Assembly: GCA_030427805.1 (NCBI GenBank)
Contig: JAUICP010000005.1
Coordinates: 248,001-312,000 of the forward strand
Direction: 5' to 3'
Length of the DNA: 64,000 nt
Source: Bdellovibrionia bacterium
Lineage (GTDB): Bacteria; Bdellovibrionota; Bdellovibrionia; Bdellovibrionales; JAGQZY01
Shown: piece by piece, positions 1 through 9,488 of the stretch
Layout: the number at the start of each line of letters is the position of its first letter
How positions within the stretch are numbered: position 1 is the first letter of the stretch
The notes under the pieces: generated by a model
What the model was told of the DNA's origin: nothing
The model's input: only the letters and a program-made list of their open reading frames with translations
Database searches by the model: none
Program-made: the position numbers and the translations under genes

Positions 1-366
1 GGCAGTGTTTTAACGAACCCGAGCATGGCGGGCCCCTATTTTGGAGGCCGATTTGAGAGCGCTCTAGGCAGCAAGTGGTCCATTGGGGCTCTTGCCTACT
101 ATCACGGTGCTAGTGTTACCACAGGGGCCTTTGGCGACGCTGAATTGAGCCTCGGAGTTGTTCTCGATCTTGGCGTCGAAACCCTCGTCCAATGGAGCAA
201 GAACTCAAGGGTCTATTTTCGAATCTCTAGGCAGTCCATCGTCGCTGATAAAACTTCCACAATCTACTTTGTCGATGAAACCGCGACCCTTCAGGAGACT
301 ACGGGGGATTCTGAATTTGATTCTGAGAACTGGCAGCTTTCATTTGGACTTTCTTATAAGTTTTAA
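1..366 (+). CDS. C-terminal part of an outer-membrane beta-barrel protein (partial)
   Basis: The reading frame is open from the first base of the window, so the gene starts upstream and only about 121 residues are visible. The visible part is rich in alternating aromatic and polar residues with Gly turns, and it ends in the terminal Phe (SYKF) typical of outer-membrane barrels recognised by the BAM complex. An internal ATG at 25 exists but has no convincing ribosome site, and the open frame upstream argues against it. The ligand or role cannot be told from this fragment. Confidence 0.6.
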   Translation, partial: GSVLTNPSMAGPYFGGRFESALGSKWSIGALAYYHGASVTTGAFGDAELSLGVVLDLGVETLVQWSKNSRVYFRISRQSIVADKTSTIYFVDETATLQETTGDSEFDSENWQLSFGLSYKF

Positions 367-502
367 ATGTCTAAAAGTTTGTCAGGACTTTGTATTAAAC
401 TGAGAACTCCCTACTTTTGACCCCGAAATTGAGGCGATCAATTTCGAGATTTAGTAGACTATTAGAAGGGGAATGGATCATTCGTGGGGAGAATGCAAGG
501 GT

Positions 503-1672
503 ATGAATATCAGTAAAATGTTTCCAACATTATTGGTCGCACTTTTTGGTGTCCTCCTTATATCTTTCCAAAACTGTTCAAATACAGAAATTTCATCGGT
601 CTCGAATCGAGCGAGCTTATTAGATCCGGGCCTTCCTGAGCCCGACCCCAATCCAACACCTGATTTAGGCAATCAATCGGGAGGTATTACCTCTCCTGAC
701 AACGTCCCAGCTTTAATGACTGGTTATGCGAGTTTTCCGGGCCTTGTTGACCCTGCTGGCGATTCACTTTTCTATGCCGAACGCAGTGGTTCTGGTTTTG
801 AGATTTCAAATGGTGGAAGCGCAAAACAGTGGAGTTACTCCACTTATGTTTTCGTTGAAGAAGATGCCTTCTCGGCAAAACCTGAAATGACATTAATAAG
901 TGCTTCAGCTCCAACATGGTTTTTTAGCCCTGGAGTTAACATATATCAACTCACTGAGGCTGCCATTCGCATCACATCGCAAGGTAAATTAGCCGTTAAT
1001 TTACGAGATGCCGACCTGACCTATCCAACAGCACTTCAATCTGAAACGAGTCGGGTCGATGCCGAGACGACCAATTCGGTCATAACTAATTTGGGCTGGT
1101 ATCATGTTCATGTTATTTACGACAGCAGTAACGCCGTTCAAAATCAACGGCTGAGAGTGTACATAAATGGTGGTGCCCTCGAGCCGATGACTTACTTAGC
1201 GACGGGTCGCTCTGAAATCGAACTCGACGCGGAAACGGCCTTTACCCACAGTAGGGCCAATCTTTGCTTGGGTATGCGCTGTGAATACAAGACAACCTAT
1301 CCGGATCAACCGACTTGGGAAGATGCCGTTACCAACGGACTTATTAAAAATGAACTCAATCCCGGTGGCATCCCGATTGACAACAGTTACTACGCTGTCG
1401 ACATGACTCTTTCTGAACAGTTTTATGGAGGCATGGGCTATACAACTCTTGCAACGGGCCACATAGTTGGTTGGACCGACTTTTTTAGCACGGTTAGCGG
1501 CGAAACGAGCCTGGTTTTGGGTGCGAGTGTTGACTCTGAAGAATCGGGTTTTAGCCTCGAGCTTCTTGACGCAGTGGACGTTAACAATGCCGTAGACACT
1601 TTCGAAAACTACACGGGAGGCGATAATTTTAGCCTCATCGGAAGCATCGTACCCACAGCCGTTGATCCCTAG
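503..1672 (+). CDS. Exported LamG/concanavalin-like protein with 'FQNC' signal
   Basis: About 389 residues. The N-terminus is a hydrophobic export signal ending in SFQNC, a pattern common in Bdellovibrio-group exported proteins but not a canonical lipobox. After a Pro/Asp-rich spacer (about 45-70) comes an all-beta region resembling a LamG/concanavalin-like jelly roll: a W-Y-H-V-H-V strand followed by a 'R-L-R-V-Y-I-N-G' strand, where LamG domains describe bound chain length and counts. ATG 473 is an in-frame alternative, but its GGGG motif lies only 1 nt upstream; ATG 503 has GGGGAG 11 nt upstream and gives a normal signal peptide. The function is probably surface glycan or protein binding; no partner is apparent. 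Confidence 0.6.
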   Translation: MNISKMFPTLLVALFGVLLISFQNCSNTEISSVSNRASLLDPGLPEPDPNPTPDLGNQSGGITSPDNVPALMTGYASFPGLVDPAGDSLFYAERSGSGFEISNGGSAKQWSYSTYVFVEEDAFSAKPEMTLISASAPTWFFSPGVNIYQLTEAAIRITSQGKLAVNLRDADLTYPTALQSETSRVDAETTNSVITNLGWYHVHVIYDSSNAVQNQRLRVYINGGALEPMTYLATGRSEIELDAETAFTHSRANLCLGMRCEYKTTYPDQPTWEDAVTNGLIKNELNPGGIPIDNSYYAVDMTLSEQFYGGMGYTTLATGHIVGWTDFFSTVSGETSLVLGASVDSEESGFSLELLDAVDVNNAVDTFENYTGGDNFSLIGSIVPTAVDP

Positions 1673-1755
1673 TATCTCCTTTTTTCTCTTTAGAAAAATC
1701 CAAGTAAAATTAAACTAATAATGCAGCGCTCTTTTGCCGAGAATCGAGCTCAATA

Positions 1756-1784
1756 TTGACTTTGATTCAGGCCTTTAGGACTAT
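1756..1784 (+). promoter_or_regulatory. Candidate sigma70-type promoter for the yfgM-bamB operon
   Basis: TTGACT (1756-1761), a 17-nt spacer, then GACTAT (1779-1784), about 38 nt before the GTG start at 1822. The -35 match is good and the -10 only fair. It is the only such pair I found in the 149-nt gap. Confidence 0.35.
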
Positions 1785-1821
1785 TTGCCTATTGTCATTT
1801 CGGTAATTTAAGGAGTGCCTC

Positions 1822-2613
1822 GTGAGCCAAGAAGAAAAAGAAAATTCAAGCTATAAACCTCAAACTTCAGTTCTAGAAAAGAACCTCAAACTAATTATCG
1901 GATTGGTGATTGTTGGTTTGCTCGTGGGCGGTGGAATTACTGTTAAAATCAAAATGGAACGAGATAAAGAGCTCAAAGCCTTTTCTCAATTAGCTCCCAT
2001 TCAAACTGACTACATTAAAAAACGCGATGATTTCAAAAAGAGTGAAATGGGCGCTCTCGCAGCCGCCGCACAAAAAAAGGAAGCTCCTAGTGACGCACAA
2101 AAATCTGGGGACATCACAAAGGACTACGGCGAAACGGTCGATAAACTAAAAAGTTTTGCCCAGAACAATCAAGAAACCCGAGCAGGTGCTCAAGCGGCTC
2201 TTTATCTCTACGAGCTTTTTAAAGACTACGAAAAAACAGCTGATGTGGCGCCAATAATCGAATCAACGGCCAACAAGCAACCAGAAGGCTTGACCAAGAC
2301 CCTTTTGCAAATTGCCGCTGGAAACTCATTTGCAGAAGCCGATCAATGTGATCAAGCAATTAAACACTTTGAACAAGTGGCCAACAAAACCAAAATTCTC
2401 GCCTACCTCAAGGGTGAAGCGAGTCTTAGGGCAGGGCTTTGTTACGAAAAGCTCAACCAATTGGATCGAGCTCGAGATATGTACCAAAGAGCTGTTGATG
2501 CAGATCCAAAATCTCAAATTTCAAAAAATGCTAAGCGCTTTTTAAAAGTACTCAGTCAACCTTCGGCGACCAAGTCGTCAGCTAAGGATGATGACATGGA
2601 AGGGAAGAGCTAG
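1822..2613 (+). CDS. YfgM-like TPR protein, inner-membrane anchored
   Basis: 263 residues with a GTG start and a clear AAGGAG site 6 nt upstream. A short cytoplasmic N-terminus is followed by one transmembrane helix (about 24-44) and a periplasmic helical domain with tetratricopeptide-type repeats (about 120-230; 'A-G-L-C-Y-E-K-L-N-Q-L-D-R-A' is a typical TPR helix pair). The stop codon overlaps the GTG start of bamB by one base. YfgM-BamB gene order is conserved in many proteobacteria, where YfgM is an ancillary SecYEG/chaperone-network component. The family and placement are clear; the YfgM role is inferred from synteny. Confidence 0.7.
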   Translation: MSQEEKENSSYKPQTSVLEKNLKLIIGLVIVGLLVGGGITVKIKMERDKELKAFSQLAPIQTDYIKKRDDFKKSEMGALAAAAQKKEAPSDAQKSGDITKDYGETVDKLKSFAQNNQETRAGAQAALYLYELFKDYEKTADVAPIIESTANKQPEGLTKTLLQIAAGNSFAEADQCDQAIKHFEQVANKTKILAYLKGEASLRAGLCYEKLNQLDRARDMYQRAVDADPKSQISKNAKRFLKVLSQPSATKSSAKDDDMEGKS

Positions 2614-3767
2614 TGTTAGCTGTAAATCGTATTACCTTAATTCTACTTTTAATGGGCTTAACGGCTTGTTCGAGTTTTGAAGAAAACCGCCAAGGGCGAA
2701 TTTTTGTATTTGAACCGCAATGGTCGCGATCCACGCAAGACCAAGAAGAATTGGCCTTTAAACGTCAGAATAGAATGTCTCCCATCGTCGCCAAAGACCT
2801 GGTGTTTGTTGGAAATTCTATTGACCGCATTGCCGCTTACTCTCGTAAAACAGGCGATGAAGTTTGGCACTTCAAAGTAAAAGGGGGAGTTGAAGGGGGC
2901 GCTGCTCTTTCTGGAAACAACCTTCTATTTGGAGGAGGCAACGGTCAGTTCTACTCACTCCAAGCGGGAACGGGCCAAGTGCAATGGAGCTTTCCATTGC
3001 GAGCAGAATCACTTTCAGCGCCAATTGTAGATGGTAAAACCGTCTATCATCTGGCTGGTGATGGCAGACTCTACGCTCTCGACCTGGAATCAGGCTCGAA
3101 AGTTTGGATTTACTCAAAACGTTCGACCCAGAATTTATCGATTCGGGCATCCTCGCGCCCACTTCTTTATAAAAACAGACTCTATGTGGGATTTGCCGAC
3201 GGCACTATCGCTTGTTTGAACCCTCAAAATGGAGGAGTGGTTTGGGAGAAAAACCTGGGCCGGGGTGAAAAGTTTAATGATGTCGATTCGAGTCCCGTTA
3301 TTTTTAAAGGCAAACTATTTGTCTCCAGTTTTGAAAGAGGTCTTTTTGCCCTCGATCCCTCTTCTGGAAAAACTCTCTGGAACCACTCTGAGGGCAGCAG
3401 TCAGTCTATTACTGGTCATGGAGACCAGGTTTTCTACGCCTCTGGCGAAGGGAAGATGCAGTCCATCGACCAGCAATCGGGTAAGCTTAAATGGCAATAT
3501 CGCCTTAAAAATGGCATTCCTACTGAACCCGTTTACTACAAAGGCTTAGTCATTTTTGGGAGTTCATCTGGGCCCATCGAAGCTCTCGATGCAAACTCTG
3601 GAAAGTTTGTTTCTCACTACAACACTGGTTACGGACTTAAGGCGGCACCTCGATTGATGGAAAAAACAGGAGAACTCTATGTTCTAACAACCGGTGCGAA
3701 TGTGTTCGGTTTTCGCCTTAAATACCGCAGGTATTCAGAACTCATGCCTTGGGATAAAAAGCTGTGA
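2613..3767 (+). CDS. bamB: BamB outer-membrane assembly lipoprotein
   Basis: 384 residues. Lipoprotein signal with lipobox L-T-A-C (Cys19). The rest consists of PQQ-type beta-propeller repeats: recurring 'A-L-D-x-x-S-G-K-x-x-W' blades (e.g. YALDLESGSKVW, FALDPSSGKTLW), the architecture and length of BamB. BamB supports the BamA barrel insertase at the outer membrane. The GTG start overlaps the upstream TPR gene stop (TAGTG), so translation is probably coupled. The next gene starts within its stop codon (GTGA). A generic PQQ lipoprotein is the only serious alternative; the YfgM neighbour favours BamB. Confidence 0.85.
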   Translation: MLAVNRITLILLLMGLTACSSFEENRQGRIFVFEPQWSRSTQDQEELAFKRQNRMSPIVAKDLVFVGNSIDRIAAYSRKTGDEVWHFKVKGGVEGGAALSGNNLLFGGGNGQFYSLQAGTGQVQWSFPLRAESLSAPIVDGKTVYHLAGDGRLYALDLESGSKVWIYSKRSTQNLSIRASSRPLLYKNRLYVGFADGTIACLNPQNGGVVWEKNLGRGEKFNDVDSSPVIFKGKLFVSSFERGLFALDPSSGKTLWNHSEGSSQSITGHGDQVFYASGEGKMQSIDQQSGKLKWQYRLKNGIPTEPVYYKGLVIFGSSSGPIEALDANSGKFVSHYNTGYGLKAAPRLMEKTGELYVLTTGANVFGFRLKYRRYSELMPWDKKL

Positions 3768-4168
3768 GATCAATTCTACTGTGTTTTGTGGCCCTTTTTA
3801 TTGCTTCATGTACATCGAAACACTGCCGAACTGAACGCGATGTGATCCCACCTAAGGGCCCCGTTGAGACCAAGAAGGCCAAAGCCCTAACGGGTGATAA
3901 ACCGATTTCAAAAGATCGCGTCGATACGGTTCGCGTTTACAAATATGATGGAACCAAACAGTGCTCTAAGGGCAAAGAAATCACTCTTAATGTAATGGCT
4001 GAAGAACTCAAGGACCTCGATGTATTTGTTAAAGAAAAACTTTCAGATGGTCTCATGCGCATTCAAGTATGTGGTCAACCCACTGGGATGGCCAATGTCT
4101 ACGAGATACGAAAGTCCGATCTAGAAAAGGCCGAAAGTCGAGGCTTTAAAGTTTGGGATTTTAAGTAA
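3764..4168 (+). CDS. Small lipoprotein of unknown function in the bamB operon
   Basis: 134 residues. Signal peptide with lipobox I-A-S-C (Cys16), followed by a Lys-rich basic linker and a small alpha/beta region with two further Cys (near residues 66 and 106), which could form a disulphide. The GTG start overlaps the bamB stop by 4 nt, so it is the third gene of the operon. I do not recognise a family. Its place suggests an envelope role, possibly accessory to BAM, but that is inference. Confidence 0.65.
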   Translation: MRSILLCFVALFIASCTSKHCRTERDVIPPKGPVETKKAKALTGDKPISKDRVDTVRVYKYDGTKQCSKGKEITLNVMAEELKDLDVFVKEKLSDGLMRIQVCGQPTGMANVYEIRKSDLEKAESRGFKVWDFK

Positions 4169-4258
4169 ATTCGAATCAGTTTGAAGTGAATATTATTCAG
4201 ATTCGAGACAGGAGCAAACTTCCTTGTTTCTCAAATTAAAGAATATTACCTTTAATAT

Positions 4259-5761
4259 ATGGTTCGCTTCGAAAATCTCATCCCAAAGTTAGTTAATGGT
4301 CGATTTGAAAACGATGGCAATGATTTAATTTTCCATCCTTCATCCAATGATAGGTTTAGAGAGCCGCAACGGTACAATGCTTCGGACTCGGAGTTTATTA
4401 GGAGCTTGAATGGTTCTCTCTCAATCTCGGAGATTTGGTCGTTCCTTTTCAAAAAAGGCAAGAAAGTTCGCTTCGACCGATGTATCAATATCCTTAAGAA
4501 TTTGGCTGGAAATAATCTTTTAGAAAACTCAGATGAAGTCAGCGAACACATTGGTCTCGTTGAAAGTAAAGCCAATGGCGCAATAAAGACTCCCGGTTCG
4601 AATCACTATGGAAACGCCCCCCATTTCGATAAATCCTATTTTAGTAAAGATCGAATTATTCACTCAATAAAACGATCCACACTCTTTCATCATACTGCCG
4701 AAGAAGATGTTCTTTCATTGTACAAGTATTCTCGTCTTGAAGAATTCGAACGGGGAACGATTGTCATTGAAAATGGGCAGGTCGAAAAAGACCTCTATAT
4801 TGTATTGTCGGGTCACCTCGGAGTGTTTGATAATGTACAAAAAAACAATCGATCTGTCCTGGCTGTCCTCGATCAGTATAAGGTTTTCGGTGAAAGCTCT
4901 GCTATCTTGAACAAACCACGCACAGCGGATGTCGTCGGTCTTACTAAAGGTTGGGCTTTAAAAGTAAATATTCACAAGGTCGTCGACGTTAAAAAACAAG
5001 CGAGCTTCGACCATTTTAAGTCCCTTAAGACCCGTGTGCTCATCAATCAAATTCTAGCTATGAACCCACTTTTTAGTGGGATTCCGTCGGATGTCATGCA
5101 GCTTTTTATTAAAAGTTGTCACGTTAATCAATATGAGCCCGGACAGGTCGTCTTTGAACAGGGGCAGGCCTCCGACTCATTTTATTTCGTGCTCAACGGT
5201 ACGGTTGACATTTTAAAAGACGATAAATGTATCGCATCCCTCACCAAGGGCGATCACTTTGGTGAACTCGGCGTGCTGGATCAAAAACCTCGCAATGCTA
5301 CGATTAAATGTCCAAAAGGGGCGACATTAATGAAATTGTCGGCCGAAGATTTTTATGACGTCTTATCCAGTAATATTGCATTGGGACTTCTTATAGAACA
5401 GTCAGCCGATCAAAGGCGTACAACCGACCTCGGAGATTTTGACGAGTTTACAACGACTCGCCAGTTGGCCGATTTTGATGGGGCAAACTTTGAACTCGAC
5501 ACTGAAAACAACAATAGTAGTGACTCTCCAAAGGATGAGTTAACCTTTACCAATGCGAGTGCGACCGACTTTTCCGCTGGCTCTGAAGAAGAAGAGGGTC
5601 TATCCGAAGAGGAATTTAGCAGTTCATCTTATAACTTCGATGAAGACTTGGGAGCGTCCAGTGGCGGCAAATCTAATCTTGAACTCGATACAAGCGCCCT
5701 AGATATTACCCGAACAGAATTTGAAATCGAGTCTCTTGATTTTAGTGAATTTAGCTCGTAA
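4259..5761 (+). CDS. Tandem cyclic-nucleotide-binding domain protein with acidic tail
   Basis: 500 residues, no signal peptide. The N-terminal about 100 residues resemble a small helical response or DUF4388-like module (unassigned). Two cNMP-binding domains follow (about 142-240 and 270-375). Each carries a phosphate-binding-cassette-like motif: FGESSAILNKPRTADV (210-225) and FGELGVLDQKPRNATI (334-349), both with the conserved Gly-Glu and the Arg that contacts the cyclic phosphate. The last about 120 residues are very acidic and Ser-rich with no fold apparent. There is no DNA-binding helix-turn-helix, so this is a sensor or adaptor rather than a CRP-type regulator. The start has no strong ribosome site. 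It overlaps the convergent DUF849 gene by 11 nt. Confidence 0.8.
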   Translation: MVRFENLIPKLVNGRFENDGNDLIFHPSSNDRFREPQRYNASDSEFIRSLNGSLSISEIWSFLFKKGKKVRFDRCINILKNLAGNNLLENSDEVSEHIGLVESKANGAIKTPGSNHYGNAPHFDKSYFSKDRIIHSIKRSTLFHHTAEEDVLSLYKYSRLEEFERGTIVIENGQVEKDLYIVLSGHLGVFDNVQKNNRSVLAVLDQYKVFGESSAILNKPRTADVVGLTKGWALKVNIHKVVDVKKQASFDHFKSLKTRVLINQILAMNPLFSGIPSDVMQLFIKSCHVNQYEPGQVVFEQGQASDSFYFVLNGTVDILKDDKCIASLTKGDHFGELGVLDQKPRNATIKCPKGATLMKLSAEDFYDVLSSNIALGLLIEQSADQRRTTDLGDFDEFTTTRQLADFDGANFELDTENNNSSDSPKDELTFTNASATDFSAGSEEEEGLSEEEFSSSSYNFDEDLGASSGGKSNLELDTSALDITRTEFEIESLDFSEFSS

Positions 5762-6614
5762 TTCCGTAGAAAGTTTTTGTCTCTCCGGGACTTGCAACTT
5801 CGCGACCAGTATCACGGGCGATCTTTGCCAATTCTTTTATCAAAGGCCCATTCGACCGGGCTTTATCTCCGTTGGGCAAATAAAAAGTATCTTCTAAGCC
5901 CGAGCGTAAATGCCCACCTAATCGAGCTGTTTCTCGGTGCAATTCCCAAACTTCTTTTCGCCCAATAGCAATGGTTTGCCAGTGAGCTCCTTTGGGTAAC
6001 TCGTCGATCAGTAAGGGCAACCAAGAGGCCTTTGCCGGCATTCCGCTGGCAACACCCATGACAAAAGATGCATGAATAGGGTCTTTCAAGAGTCCTACTG
6101 ACTGAAAGAGTGCTAAACTTCTTACGATCCCGGTATCAAAGCACTCACATTCTGGGACGATTTTGTATTCATTCATTTTTTCAAGAAAGGCTGAGATTTT
6201 CTCGACCGAATTATCGAATATCATTGGCTTCCAAGCCCATGTTCCATCTTTTTTAGTGCGAAGATAATTGAGAGACCCTGCATTGAGGGCGGCTATTTCA
6301 GGGCGGACTCTCTCTAGACAAGCGACCGGTCCATCAATATCTTTACCAATAACACCTGTCGACATGTTGATGAGCATCTCAGGAACTTCAGTGCGAATCT
6401 CATTACAAATTTCTTCGACAACATCGGGGTCCCAAGTGGGTAGATGTCCCTGAGAATCGTCCTGGTTGCGAAAGTGGCAGTGGAGTACACTGGCTCCCTC
6501 GTCAAAGGCCTCTCTGGCTGCTTGGGCCATTTCTTTAGCCGTAACAGGAACAGGGTGAGTTTTAGGGTCGGTGAGGACACCTGTGAGCGCGCACGTGATA
6601 ATTGCCTTATTCAT
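5751..6614 (-). CDS. Beta-keto acid cleavage enzyme (BKACE, DUF849 family)
   Basis: 287 residues, near the usual family length. The N-terminus (AIITCALTG...) and the metal-binding motif around HCHFR match the BKACE/Kce family. Members are TIM-barrel Zn enzymes that condense a beta-keto acid with acetyl-CoA, releasing acetoacetate and a new acyl-CoA; the founding member cleaves 3-keto-5-aminohexanoate. The substrate cannot be read here. It lies 6 nt downstream of the acyl-CoA carboxylase beta gene on the same strand, so both are probably one transcript in acyl-CoA or branched-chain amino acid catabolism. Confidence 0.85.
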   Translation of the reverse strand: MNKAIITCALTGVLTDPKTHPVPVTAKEMAQAAREAFDEGASVLHCHFRNQDDSQGHLPTWDPDVVEEICNEIRTEVPEMLINMSTGVIGKDIDGPVACLERVRPEIAALNAGSLNYLRTKKDGTWAWKPMIFDNSVEKISAFLEKMNEYKIVPECECFDTGIVRSLALFQSVGLLKDPIHASFVMGVASGMPAKASWLPLLIDELPKGAHWQTIAIGRKEVWELHRETARLGGHLRSGLEDTFYLPNGDKARSNGPLIKELAKIARDTGREVASPGETKTFYGITS

Positions 6615-6620
6615 ATCGAC

Positions 6621-8213
6621 CTACATTCTAAACACACCATAAGAAGGATTTCCATTTGGGTTTTCATCTTTAGAAATAACCTGAAGAAGACTTCCGAGAA
6701 CACTCCGCGTTTCCCGAGGGTCAATGACTCCATCATCCCAGAGTTGACCCGATACGAAAAAGGGGTCCGATTCTTTTTCGACTTGGCTAATGAGAGCTTG
6801 TTTGGCCTGTTCGACTTTTTCTTCGTCTATATCGATTCCACTTTTCTCGGCCTTCTCCCTTTGCACCCTCTCGAGAACTCCTGCGAGTTGCTCGGCCCCC
6901 ATGACTGCAAGTTTTGAGTTGGGCCAACTCAACAAAAACCGGGGAGCGAAGGCTCGTCCGCACATGGCATAATTCCCGGCACCGTAGGAGGACCCCATCA
7001 TTATGGTTATGGCGGGAACTTCTGAATTAGAAACGGCATTGATCATTTTTGCCCCTTCTTTGATAATCCCTTGGTGCTCTACATTTTTGCCGACCATAAA
7101 TCCCGTAATATTTTGTAGAAAGATAATAGGGATTTTTCGCTGGTTACACAGCTGAATAAAGTGGGCCCCTTTCAGTGCAGACTCAGGCCACAGGACACCT
7201 TCGTTGCTGATGATTCCGACGGAATGACCATGAATACTGGCAAAACCTGTGACTAGGGTTTTGCCATAGGAGGCTTTAAACTCTAAAAATTCAGACCCAT
7301 CGACCAAGCGAGCTATAACCTCTCGGCTCGAGAAAAAACCGGAGGCTTCACTAGAGAGGCACCCTAAGATTTCGTCTGCCGGAAACAGTGGCTCCTTAAA
7401 TTTATTGTCTCTGAGGCCATCTAGGGGAAATGACGAAAAAATATCTCTAGCCAGCTCTATGGCTTCTTCCTCATTCTCGGCCAAGTAGTCCGAAACTCCT
7501 GAAGAAGTGGAGTGCATAAAAGCTCCGCCCAATTCCTGCTCGTCGGTTTCTTCGTTGATGGCCATTTTAACAAGGGGCGGACCAGCCAAATACATATGAG
7601 ATTGGTCTTTAACCATAACAATGTAGTCAGACATTCCTGGAATATAAGCCCCACCGGCCGTTGAACTGCCAAAGACCACCGAAATGCTCGGAATTCCCTG
7701 TTTCGACCTCTGACTAATTCCCCGAAAAATTCTTCCTCCGGCATTAAATACCTGGGCCTGTTGAGATAAATCAGCACCAGCCGATTCGACCAAATAGACT
7801 GTGGGAAGTCGGTTTTCGAGAGCGATTTCGTGAACACGATGCATTTTTTCAACCGAGGACAAATTGAGAGCACCACCCTTTATGCTGGGTACATTGGCAC
7901 AAACAAGACAATAGCGGCCTTGGATCTTACCTAAAAATACAACCAGCGAAGCTCCAACGGCCACATTCTTTTTTCCGTACCCGGCAAAGGGCATCAGTTC
8001 TATGGCTTTTTGATCAGAGTCTAAAAGGGCCTCAACCCGCTGCCGTGCCGTCATCTTAGCTTGATCCTGATGCCTTTTAATACTCTTGGTATCTCCTTCG
8101 AAGAGACTTTCATTTCGAACCTCTTCAAGGCGCTCTAAGAGCTTGAGCATGTCTTTGTAGTTCTCTTTGAACCGGTCATTATTATCTGCGATTGAGGTGC
8201 CTATGTGAGCCAT
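6621..8213 (-). CDS. Acyl-CoA carboxylase beta (carboxyltransferase) subunit, MCC-like
   Basis: 530 residues, the normal size for biotin-dependent carboxyltransferase beta subunits. Both crotonase-fold halves are visible. The N-half has the Gly-rich acyl-CoA/oxyanion loop 'GSSTAGGAYIPGMSD' and a 'GGAFMHSTSSGVSDYL' stretch; the C-half has 'GSSYGAGNYAMCGRAF', which holds biotin. These motifs are closest to methylcrotonyl/geranyl-CoA carboxylases rather than AccD. The partner biotin carboxylase/BCCP subunit is not in the window. The gene is divergent from the acyl-CoA dehydrogenase across about 64 nt, a pairing reminiscent of leucine/isovalerate (liu) clusters. MccB is the likeliest identity, but the substrate is not proven. 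Confidence 0.85.
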   Translation of the reverse strand: MAHIGTSIADNNDRFKENYKDMLKLLERLEEVRNESLFEGDTKSIKRHQDQAKMTARQRVEALLDSDQKAIELMPFAGYGKKNVAVGASLVVFLGKIQGRYCLVCANVPSIKGGALNLSSVEKMHRVHEIALENRLPTVYLVESAGADLSQQAQVFNAGGRIFRGISQRSKQGIPSISVVFGSSTAGGAYIPGMSDYIVMVKDQSHMYLAGPPLVKMAINEETDEQELGGAFMHSTSSGVSDYLAENEEEAIELARDIFSSFPLDGLRDNKFKEPLFPADEILGCLSSEASGFFSSREVIARLVDGSEFLEFKASYGKTLVTGFASIHGHSVGIISNEGVLWPESALKGAHFIQLCNQRKIPIIFLQNITGFMVGKNVEHQGIIKEGAKMINAVSNSEVPAITIMMGSSYGAGNYAMCGRAFAPRFLLSWPNSKLAVMGAEQLAGVLERVQREKAEKSGIDIDEEKVEQAKQALISQVEKESDPFFVSGQLWDDGVIDPRETRSVLGSLLQVISKDENPNGNPSYGVFRM

Positions 8214-8277
8214 GACGAAACATTATCCCTTGAGAGCCCCTCTATCAAGAAGTAAGCTTTTACTGCAAGGAGGCACT

Positions 8278-9447
8278 ATGTTTGGTGACCAAGAGTCCAT
8301 TAATGCGGTTCGAGAATCGACGCGAAAACTCCTTCAAAAGGAGCTTTTGCCGCGGATTGAAGATCTCGAAGAAAAGACTGAATTCCCCCTCGATATCCAT
8401 CGCCAGATGGGAGAGCTCGGCCTCATTGCCCCCTTGTTGCCAGAAAAGTGGGGCGGCGCAGGAGACCCCTATTTGCAATTGGCCGTGGCCGAGGAAATGG
8501 CCTACATCAATAGTGGATTTGGCCTGTCTTCTTTGGCTAGTAGCTGCCTTTTTGGCGCCAATGTTTCTAAGCACGGTAACGAAGAACAAAAACAAAAATA
8601 CTTACCCGGAATAGTCAGTGGCGAAAAGACCGGATGCTGGGCTTTAACAGAACCCCAGACTGGGAGCAATGCCGTCGGTATTGAAGCGACCGCGCAAATT
8701 CAAGGGGATCATTTCATACTCAATGGTTCAAAAACTTTTATTACCAATGCTCCGATCGCGGACTACTTTTTTGTGATTTTTAAAACTCTCAACGAAAAAG
8801 GCGAACTCATCGACCCTGGATTTGCTAGTGGGAGTGCCTTCATCCTCGAACGGGGAATGGAGGGGCTTACAACGGGCTCACCTCTCAAAAAAATGGGCCA
8901 TAAGAGTTCTCCAACGGGCGAGATTTTTTTAGATAACGTCAAGGTCAGTGCTGAGGCACTTGTAGGAAAGGTCGGGGGCGCTTTTTCGGCGATGAAGAGT
9001 TCTCTTGATGTGGAACGAGTTATTTTCAGTGGCCTTGCTTTGGGGCTCATGCGCTTTTGTATTGATCAAAGTCTAAAGTATTCAAAAGAGCGAAAGCAAT
9101 TTGGCCATCCCATTGCTGAGTTTCAAATGATCCAAGATCACATTGCGCAAATGATATCGAGTTATGAAGCCTGTCGCGTGTACCTCTGGCACTGTGTTGA
9201 CGAAATGGCAAAGGGTCAAGATGTTAACGAAAAAGCCGCCGTGGTGAAATTACTTGTCGGAGAAACTTCATCAAAAGTGACAAATTTAGCGATTCAGTGT
9301 TTTGGTGGCTATGGATACATGAGTGAATATTTGGTCGAGCGATGTCTAAGAGATGCAAAACTTTTTGAGATCGGTGCAGGCACCAATGAGATTCAAAAAT
9401 TGATTATTGCAAAGCAAGGACTCAAGCGGGGCCAAGCCCTCGTTTGA
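8278..9447 (+). CDS. Acyl-CoA dehydrogenase
   Basis: 389 residues from ATG 8278, preceded by a perfect AAGGAGG (8267-8273). The longer frame from 8212 would add 22 residues not typical of the family and would overlap the divergent carboxylase gene. The fold follows the standard order: helical N-domain, FAD-binding beta domain ('CWALTEPQTGSN', 'GSKTFITNAPIADYF') and C-terminal four-helix domain with 'ERKQFG' and 'FEIGAGTNEIQ', the region holding the usual FAD and catalytic elements. It oxidises an acyl-CoA to the 2-enoyl-CoA and passes electrons to ETF. With the MCC-like gene next door, an isovaleryl-CoA dehydrogenase role is plausible but not certain. Confidence 0.9.
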   Translation: MFGDQESINAVRESTRKLLQKELLPRIEDLEEKTEFPLDIHRQMGELGLIAPLLPEKWGGAGDPYLQLAVAEEMAYINSGFGLSSLASSCLFGANVSKHGNEEQKQKYLPGIVSGEKTGCWALTEPQTGSNAVGIEATAQIQGDHFILNGSKTFITNAPIADYFFVIFKTLNEKGELIDPGFASGSAFILERGMEGLTTGSPLKKMGHKSSPTGEIFLDNVKVSAEALVGKVGGAFSAMKSSLDVERVIFSGLALGLMRFCIDQSLKYSKERKQFGHPIAEFQMIQDHIAQMISSYEACRVYLWHCVDEMAKGQDVNEKAAVVKLLVGETSSKVTNLAIQCFGGYGYMSEYLVERCLRDAKLFEIGAGTNEIQKLIIAKQGLKRGQALV

Positions 9448-9488
9448 GAATAATTTCTCGTTTTTAAAAACTATTAAGGGTCATTTAG

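Noticed and set aside
4590-4620. 'GGTTCGAATC' resembling a tRNA T-loop
   Set aside because: It lies inside the cyclic-nucleotide-binding gene, and no acceptor or anticodon arms can be folded around it.
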